Assembly (NCBI GenBank): GCA_965249925.1
Contig: OZ252260.1
Location: 5,394,001 to 5,458,000, forward strand
Source of the DNA: Hoeflea_A sp965249925
Lineage (GTDB): Bacteria > Pseudomonadota > Alphaproteobacteria > Rhizobiales > Rhizobiaceae
Length of the DNA: 64,000 bases
Direction of reading: 5' to 3'
The notes under the pieces were generated by a model. It saw nothing but the letters and a program-made list of their open reading frames with translations, ran no database searches and was not told the origin of the DNA. This document shows positions 9,041 through 16,874 of the stretch, piece by piece. Made by a program: the position numbers and the translations under genes. The first letter of the stretch is position 1. Every line of letters begins with the position of its first letter.

Positions 9041-9236
9041 ACTGTAGGTACACCGTTCTTGAACGCGCGGCGCCATTCAGGGTACGATTTCCGGTGGAGA
9101 TTATTCGTCGGGGAAATCAGCCGTTGACGGGAAATCGAAGGATCACCGTAATTCGAAAACACGCGTTTCAGCCTGTTGTGGACGATGGACTACAGATACG
9201 CTTTATGGCGCTTGATCGACCGTCGGAAGCAAAGGG

Positions 9237-10520
9237 GTGGTCGCTGGTTTGCCGGGAATGGCTGGACGTTTAGACGAAACCGACATGGATGTAGCAGAAG
9301 CCGTTCAATCGATCGAGAATCCTGAAGGACAGGGATTTGATCCGGCGCGTCTGCGGCGCATCGACGACTGGATGCAACGCAACATCGATGTCGGACGGTT
9401 TTCCGGATCGTCAGCGCTGATCGCCCGCAACGGCAGGATCGTCTATCTCTCTACAGCGGGTTTGCGCTCGATCGACGACCGCTTGCCCTATGAGCGCGAT
9501 ACCATCGTTCGGATCTACTCCATGACCAAACCGGTTGCCTCGGTCGCGCTGATGATGCTGGTCGAGAAGGGCCTGTTGCACCTGTCTGCCCCCATATCCC
9601 GGTTCCTTCCGGAGTTTTCCGAGTGTCGAGCGCTTGTCAGCGGCGCGGTCCGTCCCGACCAGACGGTCGTGGCCCCGCCGCCGACCGTCCACCAGCTTCT
9701 CACCCACACCAGCGGGATGACCTACGATTTCAACCCGGGTCTGCTGGCGCAAGTCTACGCCGACAACGACGTCAATTTTGCTCCGGGCAGTGGCGGACTG
9801 GAGCAGGCCGTCAAGCGTGCTGCGGCAATGCCACTTGCTTTCCTGCCTGGCGCGCGTTGGGAGTACTCGATCGCTATCGACGTGATCGGCCGGCTGATCG
9901 AGGTGGTATCCGGCATACCCCTGGACCGGTATCTTGCGCACCATGTATTCGAACCACTGGGGATGACCGACACTGGCTTCTCAGTCGCTCCCGACCGGGT
10001 GACGCGTTTCGCCGATTGCTACTCCAAGACCGAGACGGAAAACCTCAAATGCACGGACCGGGCGGCCGCGAGCGAGTTCCTCGATACAAATGTGACCACT
10101 CACTCAGGCGGCGGCGGGCTGGTCTCGACGCTCGATGACTATTACCGCTTCGGGGAGATGCTGCGTCTGGGCGGCGCCTTCGGCGGCGAGCGGCTATTGT
10201 CGCCCCGTACGGTGTGCTTTATGCGCGGCAACCACCTGAGTGGCGACATCGCGTCGATGGGCCCTCAATCCTTCGCCGAGATGCCGATGGAAGGCATGGG
10301 ATTCGGCATCGGCGGCGGTGTCGTCCTCGATGCGGCACGGGCCGGCGTTATCGGATCAAACGGTGATTTCGGCTGGGGCGGCCTGGCCAGCACGTTCTTT
10401 TGGACCGACCCGGTTGAAAACATGACCTGCCTGTTTTTCACCCAGCTGATTCCGTCCAGCAGCCATCCGAACCGGGCTGAACTGAAAGCTCTCGTGCATG
10501 GCGCCCTAACCCGAACATGA
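9237..10520 (+). CDS. Class C beta-lactamase-family serine hydrolase
   Basis: A 427-residue serine hydrolase of the beta-lactamase/penicillin-binding family. The nucleophile motif SMTK is at Ser95-Lys98, and the tyrosine motif is YSI at about Tyr210. No signal peptide is visible, which favours a cytoplasmic esterase or peptidase over a periplasmic beta-lactamase. Substrate is unknown. The GTG at 9237 follows an AAAGGG-rich stretch; in-frame ATG codons at 9258 and 9285 are alternatives without a better ribosome-binding site. It converges with the thioesterase gene, overlapping by 15 bp. Confidence 0.85.
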   Translation: MVAGLPGMAGRLDETDMDVAEAVQSIENPEGQGFDPARLRRIDDWMQRNIDVGRFSGSSALIARNGRIVYLSTAGLRSIDDRLPYERDTIVRIYSMTKPVASVALMMLVEKGLLHLSAPISRFLPEFSECRALVSGAVRPDQTVVAPPPTVHQLLTHTSGMTYDFNPGLLAQVYADNDVNFAPGSGGLEQAVKRAAAMPLAFLPGARWEYSIAIDVIGRLIEVVSGIPLDRYLAHHVFEPLGMTDTGFSVAPDRVTRFADCYSKTETENLKCTDRAAASEFLDTNVTTHSGGGGLVSTLDDYYRFGEMLRLGGAFGGERLLSPRTVCFMRGNHLSGDIASMGPQSFAEMPMEGMGFGIGGGVVLDAARAGVIGSNGDFGWGGLASTFFWTDPVENMTCLFFTQLIPSSSHPNRAELKALVHGALTRT

Positions 10521-10955
10521 TGCCGTCGACCGGAACAGCTCGAACGCCTCCCGCACCTCCGGTGGTGGCGGTGCCGAACGACGCCGAACCGGGTCGAAAT
10601 AGACGTTGACCGATCGCGATACCACACAACAGATACCGTGCTGAAAAATGGCGTAGTGCGTTGTCACAGAACGGTCGCCAACCGCTGCGAGCATGCCGCC
10701 GACTTCAATGGTGCCGGGATAGGATATTTCGTGCAGATAATCGACCGTCAGACCGGCCAGGACGATCCTTCCGGTCTCCAGTGGCGTGCCTGCAAGGATA
10801 TGTTCGAAAAGGCCGACGCGACCCGATTCGAGAAAGGCGGTAATGGCGACATTGTTCACATGCTGCAATGGATCCTGGTCGGAATATCGTATCGTCACCT
10901 TGGTCCAATGCTGATAGTCACTGGGGTCGCGCGATATTATCAAATTCTTCGTCAT
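10506..10955 (-). CDS. Acyl-CoA thioesterase, hotdog fold (4HBT type)
   Basis: A 149-residue protein of the 4-hydroxybenzoyl-CoA thioesterase group. The motif TIRYSDQDPLQHVNNVAITAFLESGR carries the catalytic-type aspartate of this family near residue 26, followed by the DYLHEISYPG strand. It probably hydrolyses a short or aromatic acyl-CoA; the substrate is unknown. The ATG at 10955 begins the conserved part; an open frame continues upstream to 11075 but overlaps the divergent phosphatase and has no family similarity. The two divergent starts are 32 bp apart. Confidence 0.85.
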   Translation of the reverse strand: MTKNLIISRDPSDYQHWTKVTIRYSDQDPLQHVNNVAITAFLESGRVGLFEHILAGTPLETGRIVLAGLTVDYLHEISYPGTIEVGGMLAAVGDRSVTTHYAIFQHGICCVVSRSVNVYFDPVRRRSAPPPPEVREAFELFRSTASCSG

Positions 10956-10987
10956 AACTTTAATAACCGTCAAATCAGGTAAAACAT

Positions 10988-11545
10988 ATGGTGTTTGAGC
11001 ATCCTTTCTACTTTCTAAGGCATGGTGAAACCGATTGGAACAGGACAGGACGCACGCAAGGGCAATTGGATGCACCGCTCAACGATCTTGGCTGGACTCA
11101 GGCAGAGCGGGCCGCGGAACTGCTATCCGACGAACCGATCGAACGGATCATCGCCAGTCCGCTGTCGAGAGCCCGCAACACGGCCGAGGTCGTGGCATCA
11201 CGACACGGGCTCGACGTAGCCGTCGACGATGCATTGATGGAATGCCACTTGGGAGACCATCAGGGCGAGGATCATGGGCCGTGGTTGAAAGAGTATTGGT
11301 CGGGTCAATATGATCCTCCGAACGGGGAGACGCTGGGTCAGTTCTCGGCGCGGGTCTGGCAAGCGATGCAGCGAGCGGTTTCAGGCGGACCAAACACCCT
11401 GATCGTCGCGCATGGCGGCCTGTGGATCGCGGCGCACGCGTATGTGACGGTCGAACCCTTCATGCCGCGCATGCCCAACGCTCTGCCGATTCATGTGACG
11501 CCGTCAGCCGATCGCTGGAGCCACAGGATCATCGAGAATGGGTAA
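10988..11545 (+). CDS. Histidine phosphatase family protein
   Basis: A 185-residue phosphoglycerate mutase-like phosphatase. The RHG motif is at residues 11-13 (FLRHGETDWN), with a phospho-accepting His12. The second half carries SPLSRARNTAEVV, MECHLGDHQG and the later catalytic His in VAHGGLW. The small size fits a metabolite phosphatase rather than a true mutase. Substrate unknown. It is divergent from the thioesterase gene. Confidence 0.88.
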   Translation: MVFEHPFYFLRHGETDWNRTGRTQGQLDAPLNDLGWTQAERAAELLSDEPIERIIASPLSRARNTAEVVASRHGLDVAVDDALMECHLGDHQGEDHGPWLKEYWSGQYDPPNGETLGQFSARVWQAMQRAVSGGPNTLIVAHGGLWIAAHAYVTVEPFMPRMPNALPIHVTPSADRWSHRIIENG

Positions 11546-11592
11546 GGGTCCAGCGACTCGGCGCGACTGGATAGTGAATTTGGTGTGACAGC

Positions 11593-11617
11593 CAACCGCG
11601 CTTTCAGAGTGCGGTTG
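11593..11617. terminator. Possible hairpin after the histidine phosphatase
   Basis: CAACCGC pairs with GCGGTTG across an 11-base loop, 47 bp after the stop codon. There is no following U-run. It may end transcription before the insertion sequence, but evidence is slight. Confidence 0.3.
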
Positions 11618-11665
11618 CGAAGTCGTCCGGGGGGCCCTTGGCTCGCACCATTCGGCTGCTTGGGT

Positions 11666-11671
11666 TATCAC
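11666..11671. repeat. Left target-site duplication (TATCAC)
   Basis: The 6 bp directly left of the insertion sequence, repeated exactly at 13204-13209 directly right of it. Confidence 0.7.
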
Positions 11672-11683
11672 GTCGCCTGTCAA
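11672..11683. repeat. Left terminal inverted repeat of the IS
   Basis: GTCGCCTGTCAA, exact reverse complement of 13192-13203. The transposase stop codon lies inside it. Confidence 0.8.
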
Positions 11684-13026
11684 AAAGCCCTCTGAAGGGC
11701 TGATTTTGTTGTGATTGCGGCCCAGATTGCCGCGATCATTTTGCACAAAATTCTCCTGAACCATCTCAGGATGAGGCGCAGGTTGTAGCCGATGGCGCTG
11801 AGCACTGCGTTTGCGCGGTCGCCGTCACGTCCATGCAGGAAGTTTCGATCCAGGTGGCCGTCGGTCTTGGTGTGGCCGATCACGGCTTCGATTGCCGACC
11901 GTCGTCGCAGTTCCCGCTTGATTTGGCCGTGCACGCCGCGCTTCTGACCGGACTTAAAGACCCGGTGCGGGTTGTCAACGTCATGGCCGCGATAGCCTTT
12001 GTCGACATAGATGCGTTCGATATGACGCCCAGTGAGCGCCTCGGTCTCCTCGACGACCTGTTTGAGCGTGTGCCCATCATATGGATTTCCATGGAATGCC
12101 TTGGCGTGGAGGATGAACTGACCGCCCTTGCAGCGTTTGTTGGTGGTCGTGATCGACACTTTGCATCCAAACTCATAGGGCTTGTGAGCCTTTCCCTTGC
12201 CAATGCACTCGGTCTCCGGCGCATGCCAGGAATAGAGTTTCCAGCCCCGCTGTTTCTGCTTCTGGCTGCGGATCTGCCTGGCCTTTATCAGGGGAAGGGC
12301 GAAGATGGCATGGAGGTCTTCGTCGTCGCCTATCTTGCGGGTGATATCGCGGATCAGACGGCCGAGCCGGGTGCGCAAGAACTTCAGTTGGCGATTGAAG
12401 CGCTTGAACTGCTTGGCGTGGCTATAGCGCCCGGCCATCATCGCCGCCTTCTTGGCGACCCTTATGTAGGACTGCCTCACGGTGACACCATGTTGCTTGG
12501 CCAGCTTGCCGAGCTGTTCGATGGCGGTGAGCAGCAGCTTGGCGTCCGTCGGGAAGGTGACATCCTTGGGCTGCACAGTGGTGTCGACCGTGACACGAGC
12601 CATGTCGTCTTTCTTCAGGGCGCCGGCGTCATGGGCCACTCGAAGCGTCTCGGCGAGCAGACGGTCCAACCGGTCGCCGATGCGCTTGCGCCAGTGGGTC
12701 ATGTCGGAACGCACGTGTGGCAGGTCGTGCTGGAAGAATTCCTCGCCGGTGAAGAACTGGAAGTAGGGGTCGTGGATCCACCGTTCGCACACGCCTTCGT
12801 CTGACAGGCCGTAGATGTGCTTAAGCAGCAACAGCCCGATCATGTAACGGGTGGCGATCGCCGGCCGACCGGTATCGCAGAACAGGTCAGCGAGTTCGTT
12901 GTCGATCCAGTCCCAGTCGATCTCATCGGCCAGGCGAACGAGTTCGTGCTTCATGTTGATGATCTGATCGAGGCGTGACCGGAACAGGTCGCCGGATCCA
13001 GATTGATCTGTTGATTTCGGGCGCAT
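11680..13026 (-). CDS. IS5-family transposase (DUF772 plus DDE domain)
   Basis: A 448-residue transposase. The N-terminal DUF772-type domain (RYMIGLLLLKHIYGLSDEG, then HDPYFQFFTGEEFF) is followed by a DDE nuclease domain with VTVDTTVQPKD (first Asp), YVDKGYRGHD (second Asp) and a C-terminal segment around IEAVIGHTKTDGHL (Glu). The ATG at 13026 starts the gene and the stop falls in the left terminal repeat. The last codons form a hairpin (11687-11702) followed by a U-run on the gene strand, giving a built-in terminator. The reading frame has no break, so the enzyme is probably active. Confidence 0.92.
   Translation of the reverse strand: MRPKSTDQSGSGDLFRSRLDQIINMKHELVRLADEIDWDWIDNELADLFCDTGRPAIATRYMIGLLLLKHIYGLSDEGVCERWIHDPYFQFFTGEEFFQHDLPHVRSDMTHWRKRIGDRLDRLLAETLRVAHDAGALKKDDMARVTVDTTVQPKDVTFPTDAKLLLTAIEQLGKLAKQHGVTVRQSYIRVAKKAAMMAGRYSHAKQFKRFNRQLKFLRTRLGRLIRDITRKIGDDEDLHAIFALPLIKARQIRSQKQKQRGWKLYSWHAPETECIGKGKAHKPYEFGCKVSITTTNKRCKGGQFILHAKAFHGNPYDGHTLKQVVEETEALTGRHIERIYVDKGYRGHDVDNPHRVFKSGQKRGVHGQIKRELRRRSAIEAVIGHTKTDGHLDRNFLHGRDGDRANAVLSAIGYNLRLILRWFRRILCKMIAAIWAAITTKSALQRAF
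11684..11702 (-). terminator. Terminator embedded in the transposase 3' end
   Basis: On the minus strand AGCCCT-TCAG-AGGGCT forms a 6-bp stem with a 4-base loop followed by TTTT, overlapping the last codons of the transposase gene. Confidence 0.55.
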
Positions 13027-13191
13027 CGTCCTCTCCGAGCCGATGCGACCATGGAATCACGACAAGGTCCAAAAGGGAATCCGAAAGCCCTTCGAAATCG
13101 CAAGAATTTCACGCCTGAAGGCCCACAATCTTGCAATCTCGAATACTTCAGACCAGAAAAATCTATAAATCCTTCAGCGGCTTATCGGTTG

Positions 13192-13203
13192 TTGACAGGC
13201 GAC
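13192..13203. repeat. Right terminal inverted repeat of the IS
   Basis: TTGACAGGCGAC, exact reverse complement of the left end at 11672-11683. Confidence 0.8.
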
Positions 13204-13209
13204 TATCAC
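13204..13209. repeat. Right target-site duplication (TATCAC)
   Basis: Exact copy of 11666-11671. It contains the stop codon of the RTX/DUF4214 gene (TGA at 13208-13206). Confidence 0.7.
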
Positions 13210-14357
13210 AGCACCCAGATGCCGTTGTCAATGTCGGGGGCTGTCAGAGTCACGTTCTCGTCACACTCTGAAAAGGCGATCAGGATATCATCGCGACCCA
13301 GACCCTTTTCCATCCCGTCGATCCAGAAGGCGCGACCGGTGTCGTCTGGAATGCGACCGAGCACGTTCAAATACATCGCGTCTATGTATTCTGCGTTATT
13401 CGGATTGCTGCCATAGAGATCTTTAAACTCGTCGGAGGCTAGGACTTTTTCGGCAAAAAATTCCGCCAGGGTCCGCTGAGTGGAACCGGGAGAATCGTCC
13501 AGGACATCCATATGGCCAACCCAGAAGCGAAGGCCCGCTTCATCTGGCGTCCGGCCGAAACCCGCATGATACATACGGTATACCAACCCAACATTAGGGC
13601 TGGCTAAGTCGTATACCAAGTCGCCGTCGGTGAATTCAATGCGCTCGATATTGACCAACCTGTCACCATTAATAACGGGAATGGTCACAAAAATCTCGCC
13701 GTTAGGCATCAAGGTAACGAATTCAGCCCGCTCATTGTCATAAATCACAGTGTCGTAGCCTTCGCCGCCATCTATGTAATCCAGTCCGAGGCCCGGAAAG
13801 ATAAAATCGTCACCGGCGTAAGTATAAAACCCGTCATCACCATCAGTACCCTCCAGAATGTCCTGATCCGGCGTACCCCAAAAGGAGTCGTTGTGTCCTC
13901 TGAGGTATATGTTCACAGTTGCTGAGGCGATACCTCCATTACCGTCTGAGATTGTGTAAACGAAGCTGTCATAGGCGCTATCGCCCGCGCTCAGATCGTC
14001 AAAGGCTTCGGTTGGATCGTAGTCGAAGCTACCGTCAGCATTGAGTGTCAGCGGCGCACCCGACGCCAGCATGATCTCGGTGCCGATCGCATTTGAGTCG
14101 CCGTTGATCGCTGTAACCGTCAGCGTATCGCCATCGGGATCGCTATCAGCGCCAAAGAGGTTGTCGTCCAGAACATTGCCTGAGATCGTGAACTGTTCGT
14201 TGGTAGAAAAAGAGTCATCTATGGCGGTCGGCCCAGCATTGCTGCTGGTGATCTGCGTGGTCGCCGCAACAACGGAATTGCTGCGATCGCCTCGCGATTG
14301 CAAGCTGTTCGTAATGGCAACGTTGTCGGTAATGATCTTGACAATATGGCTTGCCAT
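13206..14357 (-). CDS. Secreted RTX-type protein with cadherin-like and DUF4214 domains
   Basis: A 383-residue protein with no N-terminal signal peptide. Residues about 40-155 form a cadherin/VCBS-like domain (NVLDDNLFGADSDPDGDTL, then DGSFDYDP). Residues 155-210 carry degenerate RTX calcium-binding repeats (GTDGDDG, AGDDFIFPG, GGEGYDTVIY). Residues about 258-365 form a DUF4214 domain (YRMYHAGFGRTPDEAGLRFW, then a repeat with LNVLGRIPDDTGRAFW). This plan fits type I secretion to the cell surface; no secretion genes are in the window. The start follows AAAGGAACC. The stop lies within the IS target duplication, so the protein itself is not truncated. Confidence 0.83.
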   Translation of the reverse strand: MASHIVKIITDNVAITNSLQSRGDRSNSVVAATTQITSSNAGPTAIDDSFSTNEQFTISGNVLDDNLFGADSDPDGDTLTVTAINGDSNAIGTEIMLASGAPLTLNADGSFDYDPTEAFDDLSAGDSAYDSFVYTISDGNGGIASATVNIYLRGHNDSFWGTPDQDILEGTDGDDGFYTYAGDDFIFPGLGLDYIDGGEGYDTVIYDNERAEFVTLMPNGEIFVTIPVINGDRLVNIERIEFTDGDLVYDLASPNVGLVYRMYHAGFGRTPDEAGLRFWVGHMDVLDDSPGSTQRTLAEFFAEKVLASDEFKDLYGSNPNNAEYIDAMYLNVLGRIPDDTGRAFWIDGMEKGLGRDDILIAFSECDENVTLTAPDIDNGIWVL

Positions 14358-14778
14358 GAAAGGTTCCTTTTATTTGAATCGATTGGAAAGTCGGCCACGA
14401 TCGGAAAATTCTGCGATACTTTGCAGAAAAGCCATTTGGAGTGGCGCGTTGGTTTGTCGGAAGCAAAGACAACCAAACGACGGCATTCCACAGGAGCCGC
14501 TTGGCTAAGCTTCGGCGATCCGTCCTGGTCGGCGCAAATTTGTCGGCAACGATACAACCCATACGAATCCACCGAGGCGCGCATCACGCACGTCGTTGCG
14601 CATGACGCGTCAATATCGGCTAATGTCGCCGCCCCGAATTGCCTGTAAGCTGACGATGCTGCATTATTTGGAGATCACCGCCTATGCGTGCATATCAGGC
14701 GGGTGGAAGGGTGTAAAGTAAATTACATACCCTGGACTTGCGTCCTTTGGCCTTTTGCTGGTTGGACCATCGGTGGGA
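14358..14778. other. Intergenic region between adenylate cyclase and RTX genes
   Basis: 421 bp without a credible gene; overlapping open frames here have no recognisable similarity and no ribosome-binding sites. It should hold the RTX gene promoter (just right of 14357), but I cannot point to a convincing -35/-10 pair. The segment 14700-14735 is AT-richer with the partial dyad GTGTAA/TTACAT. Confidence 0.5.
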
Positions 14779-16791
14779 TCATGCGGAGTCCCGGGCATAT
14801 GCGCTCGCTTCAGTTGCGTCGTCAAGCACCAGCGTAAACACTCCGATCGGCTCGGTTCGGCCCCGCAGGACATGTGATCCGGCAGGGACCAGACTTGGCG
14901 GGTTTCCTGCAGCCTTTCGGCAATCCGCCGAGATGCAGGCAACGATATGACGGCCGTTCGCCAGCTCCTTGCCGAGCTGTTCCAACCGGGAGGCGACGTT
15001 CACGATGTCTCCGATGACGGTGTAGTTGTGCCGGTCGGCCCCGCCGATATTGCCAATGACGGCACGCCCCGTATGGATACCCATCCTTAACCCAAGCGGC
15101 GGCAATCCAGCGGCCTCCCGCTTGCGGTTGTTGGTCTGGAATGCGGCTGCGATGCCCGCAGCGGCTTCGATCGCGTGCCGTGCATGGTCCGCATCCGCTT
15201 TGGGCGCTCCCCAAAAAGCCATCAGCCCATCGCCCATGAACTTATCGACTGTTCCATGGCGGCTGGCGATTTCGGCGCATTGCAGATCGAAATGCTCGTT
15301 TAAAAGATGCACGACATCTGCCGCATTCATGCGTTCCGACATGGCGGTGAAGCCGGCAACGTCGGTGAACATCACCGTGATCTCGCGCTCCACGGACCGG
15401 GTGGCCTCGGTACCGGATTCAAGCAGGCGCCGAACCAGTTCGCGGGGCACGTATTGACCGAACTCAGAAAGCGCCGTGTGCATTGCGTTCATGGCGTTGG
15501 TCTGCTCATCGATCTCGCGGACCGACGAATTGGGCAGGGGCTTGTAGGCGTCCAATTCGAGCCGAGCGAATTGGCTGGCCGACGTCGATATCTGCCGCAG
15601 GGGGCGGGACAGCCGGTTTCCGAACAGCAACGCCAGCGTCACCGCGAGTATGCAAGCCGCAATACCAATCATTGCCGAAACGAAAATCCGTTCCAGTTCG
15701 GCGGCCACCTCGGCGGCTTCGAAATAGGTAATCAACTTGTAGGGCGTCGCAGACATTGCGGTAATGTCTTTCGAAATAAAGATATGCTCCTGGTTGTTGG
15801 CATCGAATGCACCACCGATGTGGATACCCTCCACACCGGTGTCGCCATAGGATTCCAGGCCATTGGCAAAGGCCTGGATCGCCAGGTCTGGAAAGTCTGC
15901 GGGGACGATTGCCGATACGCCCTGAAACAGATGTGGCTGATGCGAGTGGGCGATGATATCGCCGCCGTCATTTGCGATGAATGCCGTTGTGTTGCTGTCT
16001 TCGCCAATCGCCATGACGGCGCGATTCAGACTGTGCGCGCCAATCGACACGACCACCATGCCGTCGACCTTGCCGCTACGCTGCAGAGCCTGTGTAACGG
16101 TGTGGAAAAGAACGCCGTTGATCAGTTCAGGCGGTCGCCACACCGGACCTGCTCCACCGCCCTGAAGGCCCCCGGCTCGCGCCAATTGCCCGGCCGGATC
16201 ACTGCCTGTTTCGAGGCCCTTGCCGGCGCTGTCCGGGCGCCCACCGCCACCCGGCGGCGCCCGCGAAAGAGGTCCGGCGCAGGGCGTTCGGACTCCGGGT
16301 GGTGCGTGGGTCGCGGCGCCGCCGTGGGCGGGCGGCTTTCCAGCCGGTCGGGTGCCTGTCGGGGGCTTGATTTCCCGGATGGCGTTGTCGGGATCGCGCG
16401 CCAGCCCGTAGCTCTCATGGTTGTTGCCGACCACGACAATCGTTTCCACCACCGGCTCGCTCAGCAGCAAGGTGGTGATAATCGGCTTGAGTGATGCTTG
16501 ATCGCCGATGTCGAAGGCGCCTTGCGCGTAGAGTTCAGCAACGCTGCCAACCACCCGCTCGCCTTCCGCCGCGTCGCGTTCGATCGCCTGCTCCATGCCG
16601 TCGATCAGCTGGATCGCCTGCTGGTTGAGCAGCGTCAGCGTGTTGACGAAATTCGCATAGACCGACATGGCGAGAACGCCGCCGACGGATAACGCCACCA
16701 GTCCACCGAAGCCGAGCAGCATCAGCAGCCGCAACGAAATGGTTCGTTTGCGCCCGCGCGGCGGTGTTGAATCTGCAGGCGTAACAGCCAT
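14779..16791 (-). CDS. Membrane-bound adenylate cyclase, class III, with periplasmic sensor
   Basis: A 670-residue cyclase making cAMP. A membrane helix near the N-terminus is followed by a large periplasmic sensor region (to about residue 345), a second helix, a HAMP linker and the catalytic domain at about 465-650. Metal aspartates are in FTDVAGF (about 475) and MGDGLMAFWG (about 522). The lysine of VDKFMGDG and the aspartate of YTVIGDIVNVASRLE indicate ATP rather than GTP as substrate. The ATG at 16791 has GAGGTGA at proper distance, so the earlier GTG at 16827 is less likely. Residues about 140-217 are an unusual Gly/Pro-rich insertion inside the sensor. Confidence 0.9.
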   Translation of the reverse strand: MAVTPADSTPPRGRKRTISLRLLMLLGFGGLVALSVGGVLAMSVYANFVNTLTLLNQQAIQLIDGMEQAIERDAAEGERVVGSVAELYAQGAFDIGDQASLKPIITTLLLSEPVVETIVVVGNNHESYGLARDPDNAIREIKPPTGTRPAGKPPAHGGAATHAPPGVRTPCAGPLSRAPPGGGGRPDSAGKGLETGSDPAGQLARAGGLQGGGAGPVWRPPELINGVLFHTVTQALQRSGKVDGMVVVSIGAHSLNRAVMAIGEDSNTTAFIANDGGDIIAHSHQPHLFQGVSAIVPADFPDLAIQAFANGLESYGDTGVEGIHIGGAFDANNQEHIFISKDITAMSATPYKLITYFEAAEVAAELERIFVSAMIGIAACILAVTLALLFGNRLSRPLRQISTSASQFARLELDAYKPLPNSSVREIDEQTNAMNAMHTALSEFGQYVPRELVRRLLESGTEATRSVEREITVMFTDVAGFTAMSERMNAADVVHLLNEHFDLQCAEIASRHGTVDKFMGDGLMAFWGAPKADADHARHAIEAAAGIAAAFQTNNRKREAAGLPPLGLRMGIHTGRAVIGNIGGADRHNYTVIGDIVNVASRLEQLGKELANGRHIVACISADCRKAAGNPPSLVPAGSHVLRGRTEPIGVFTLVLDDATEASAYARDSA

Positions 16792-16874
16792 CGGCTCACC
16801 TCGGTCTGGCTCTAAGAGAGCAACCACCGGCCGATTCTGTCAAACCCGGGTGACCTGGCGGCGTCGACGATCGA

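Larger units (their letters stand above)
11672..13203 (-). mobile_element. Insertion sequence, IS5-like, complete
   Basis: A 1532-bp element carrying one transposase gene. Perfect 12-bp terminal inverted repeats occur at 11672-11683 (GTCGCCTGTCAA) and 13192-13203 (its reverse complement), with a looser match continuing inward. Both ends are flanked by TATCAC. Intact ends and an intact gene suggest recent arrival or continued mobility. The 6-bp duplication is not the usual length for the best-known IS5 subgroups, so the exact group needs a database comparison. Confidence 0.85.

Noticed and set aside
9041..9236. Gap between nadC and the serine hydrolase considered for a small gene.
   Set aside because: Only short frames without ribosome-binding sites or similarity.
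11833..12804. Open frame of 323 codons opposite the transposase.
   Set aside because: Shadow of the DDE transposase; insertion sequences of this type have a single gene.
14343..14356. AAAGGAACCTTT dyad over the ribosome-binding site of the RTX gene.
   Set aside because: The 2-base loop is too tight for a stable hairpin; probably chance.
15307..16494. Long open frame opposite the adenylate cyclase gene (395 codons).
   Set aside because: No recognisable domain and no ribosome-binding site; the cyclase frame is unambiguous.
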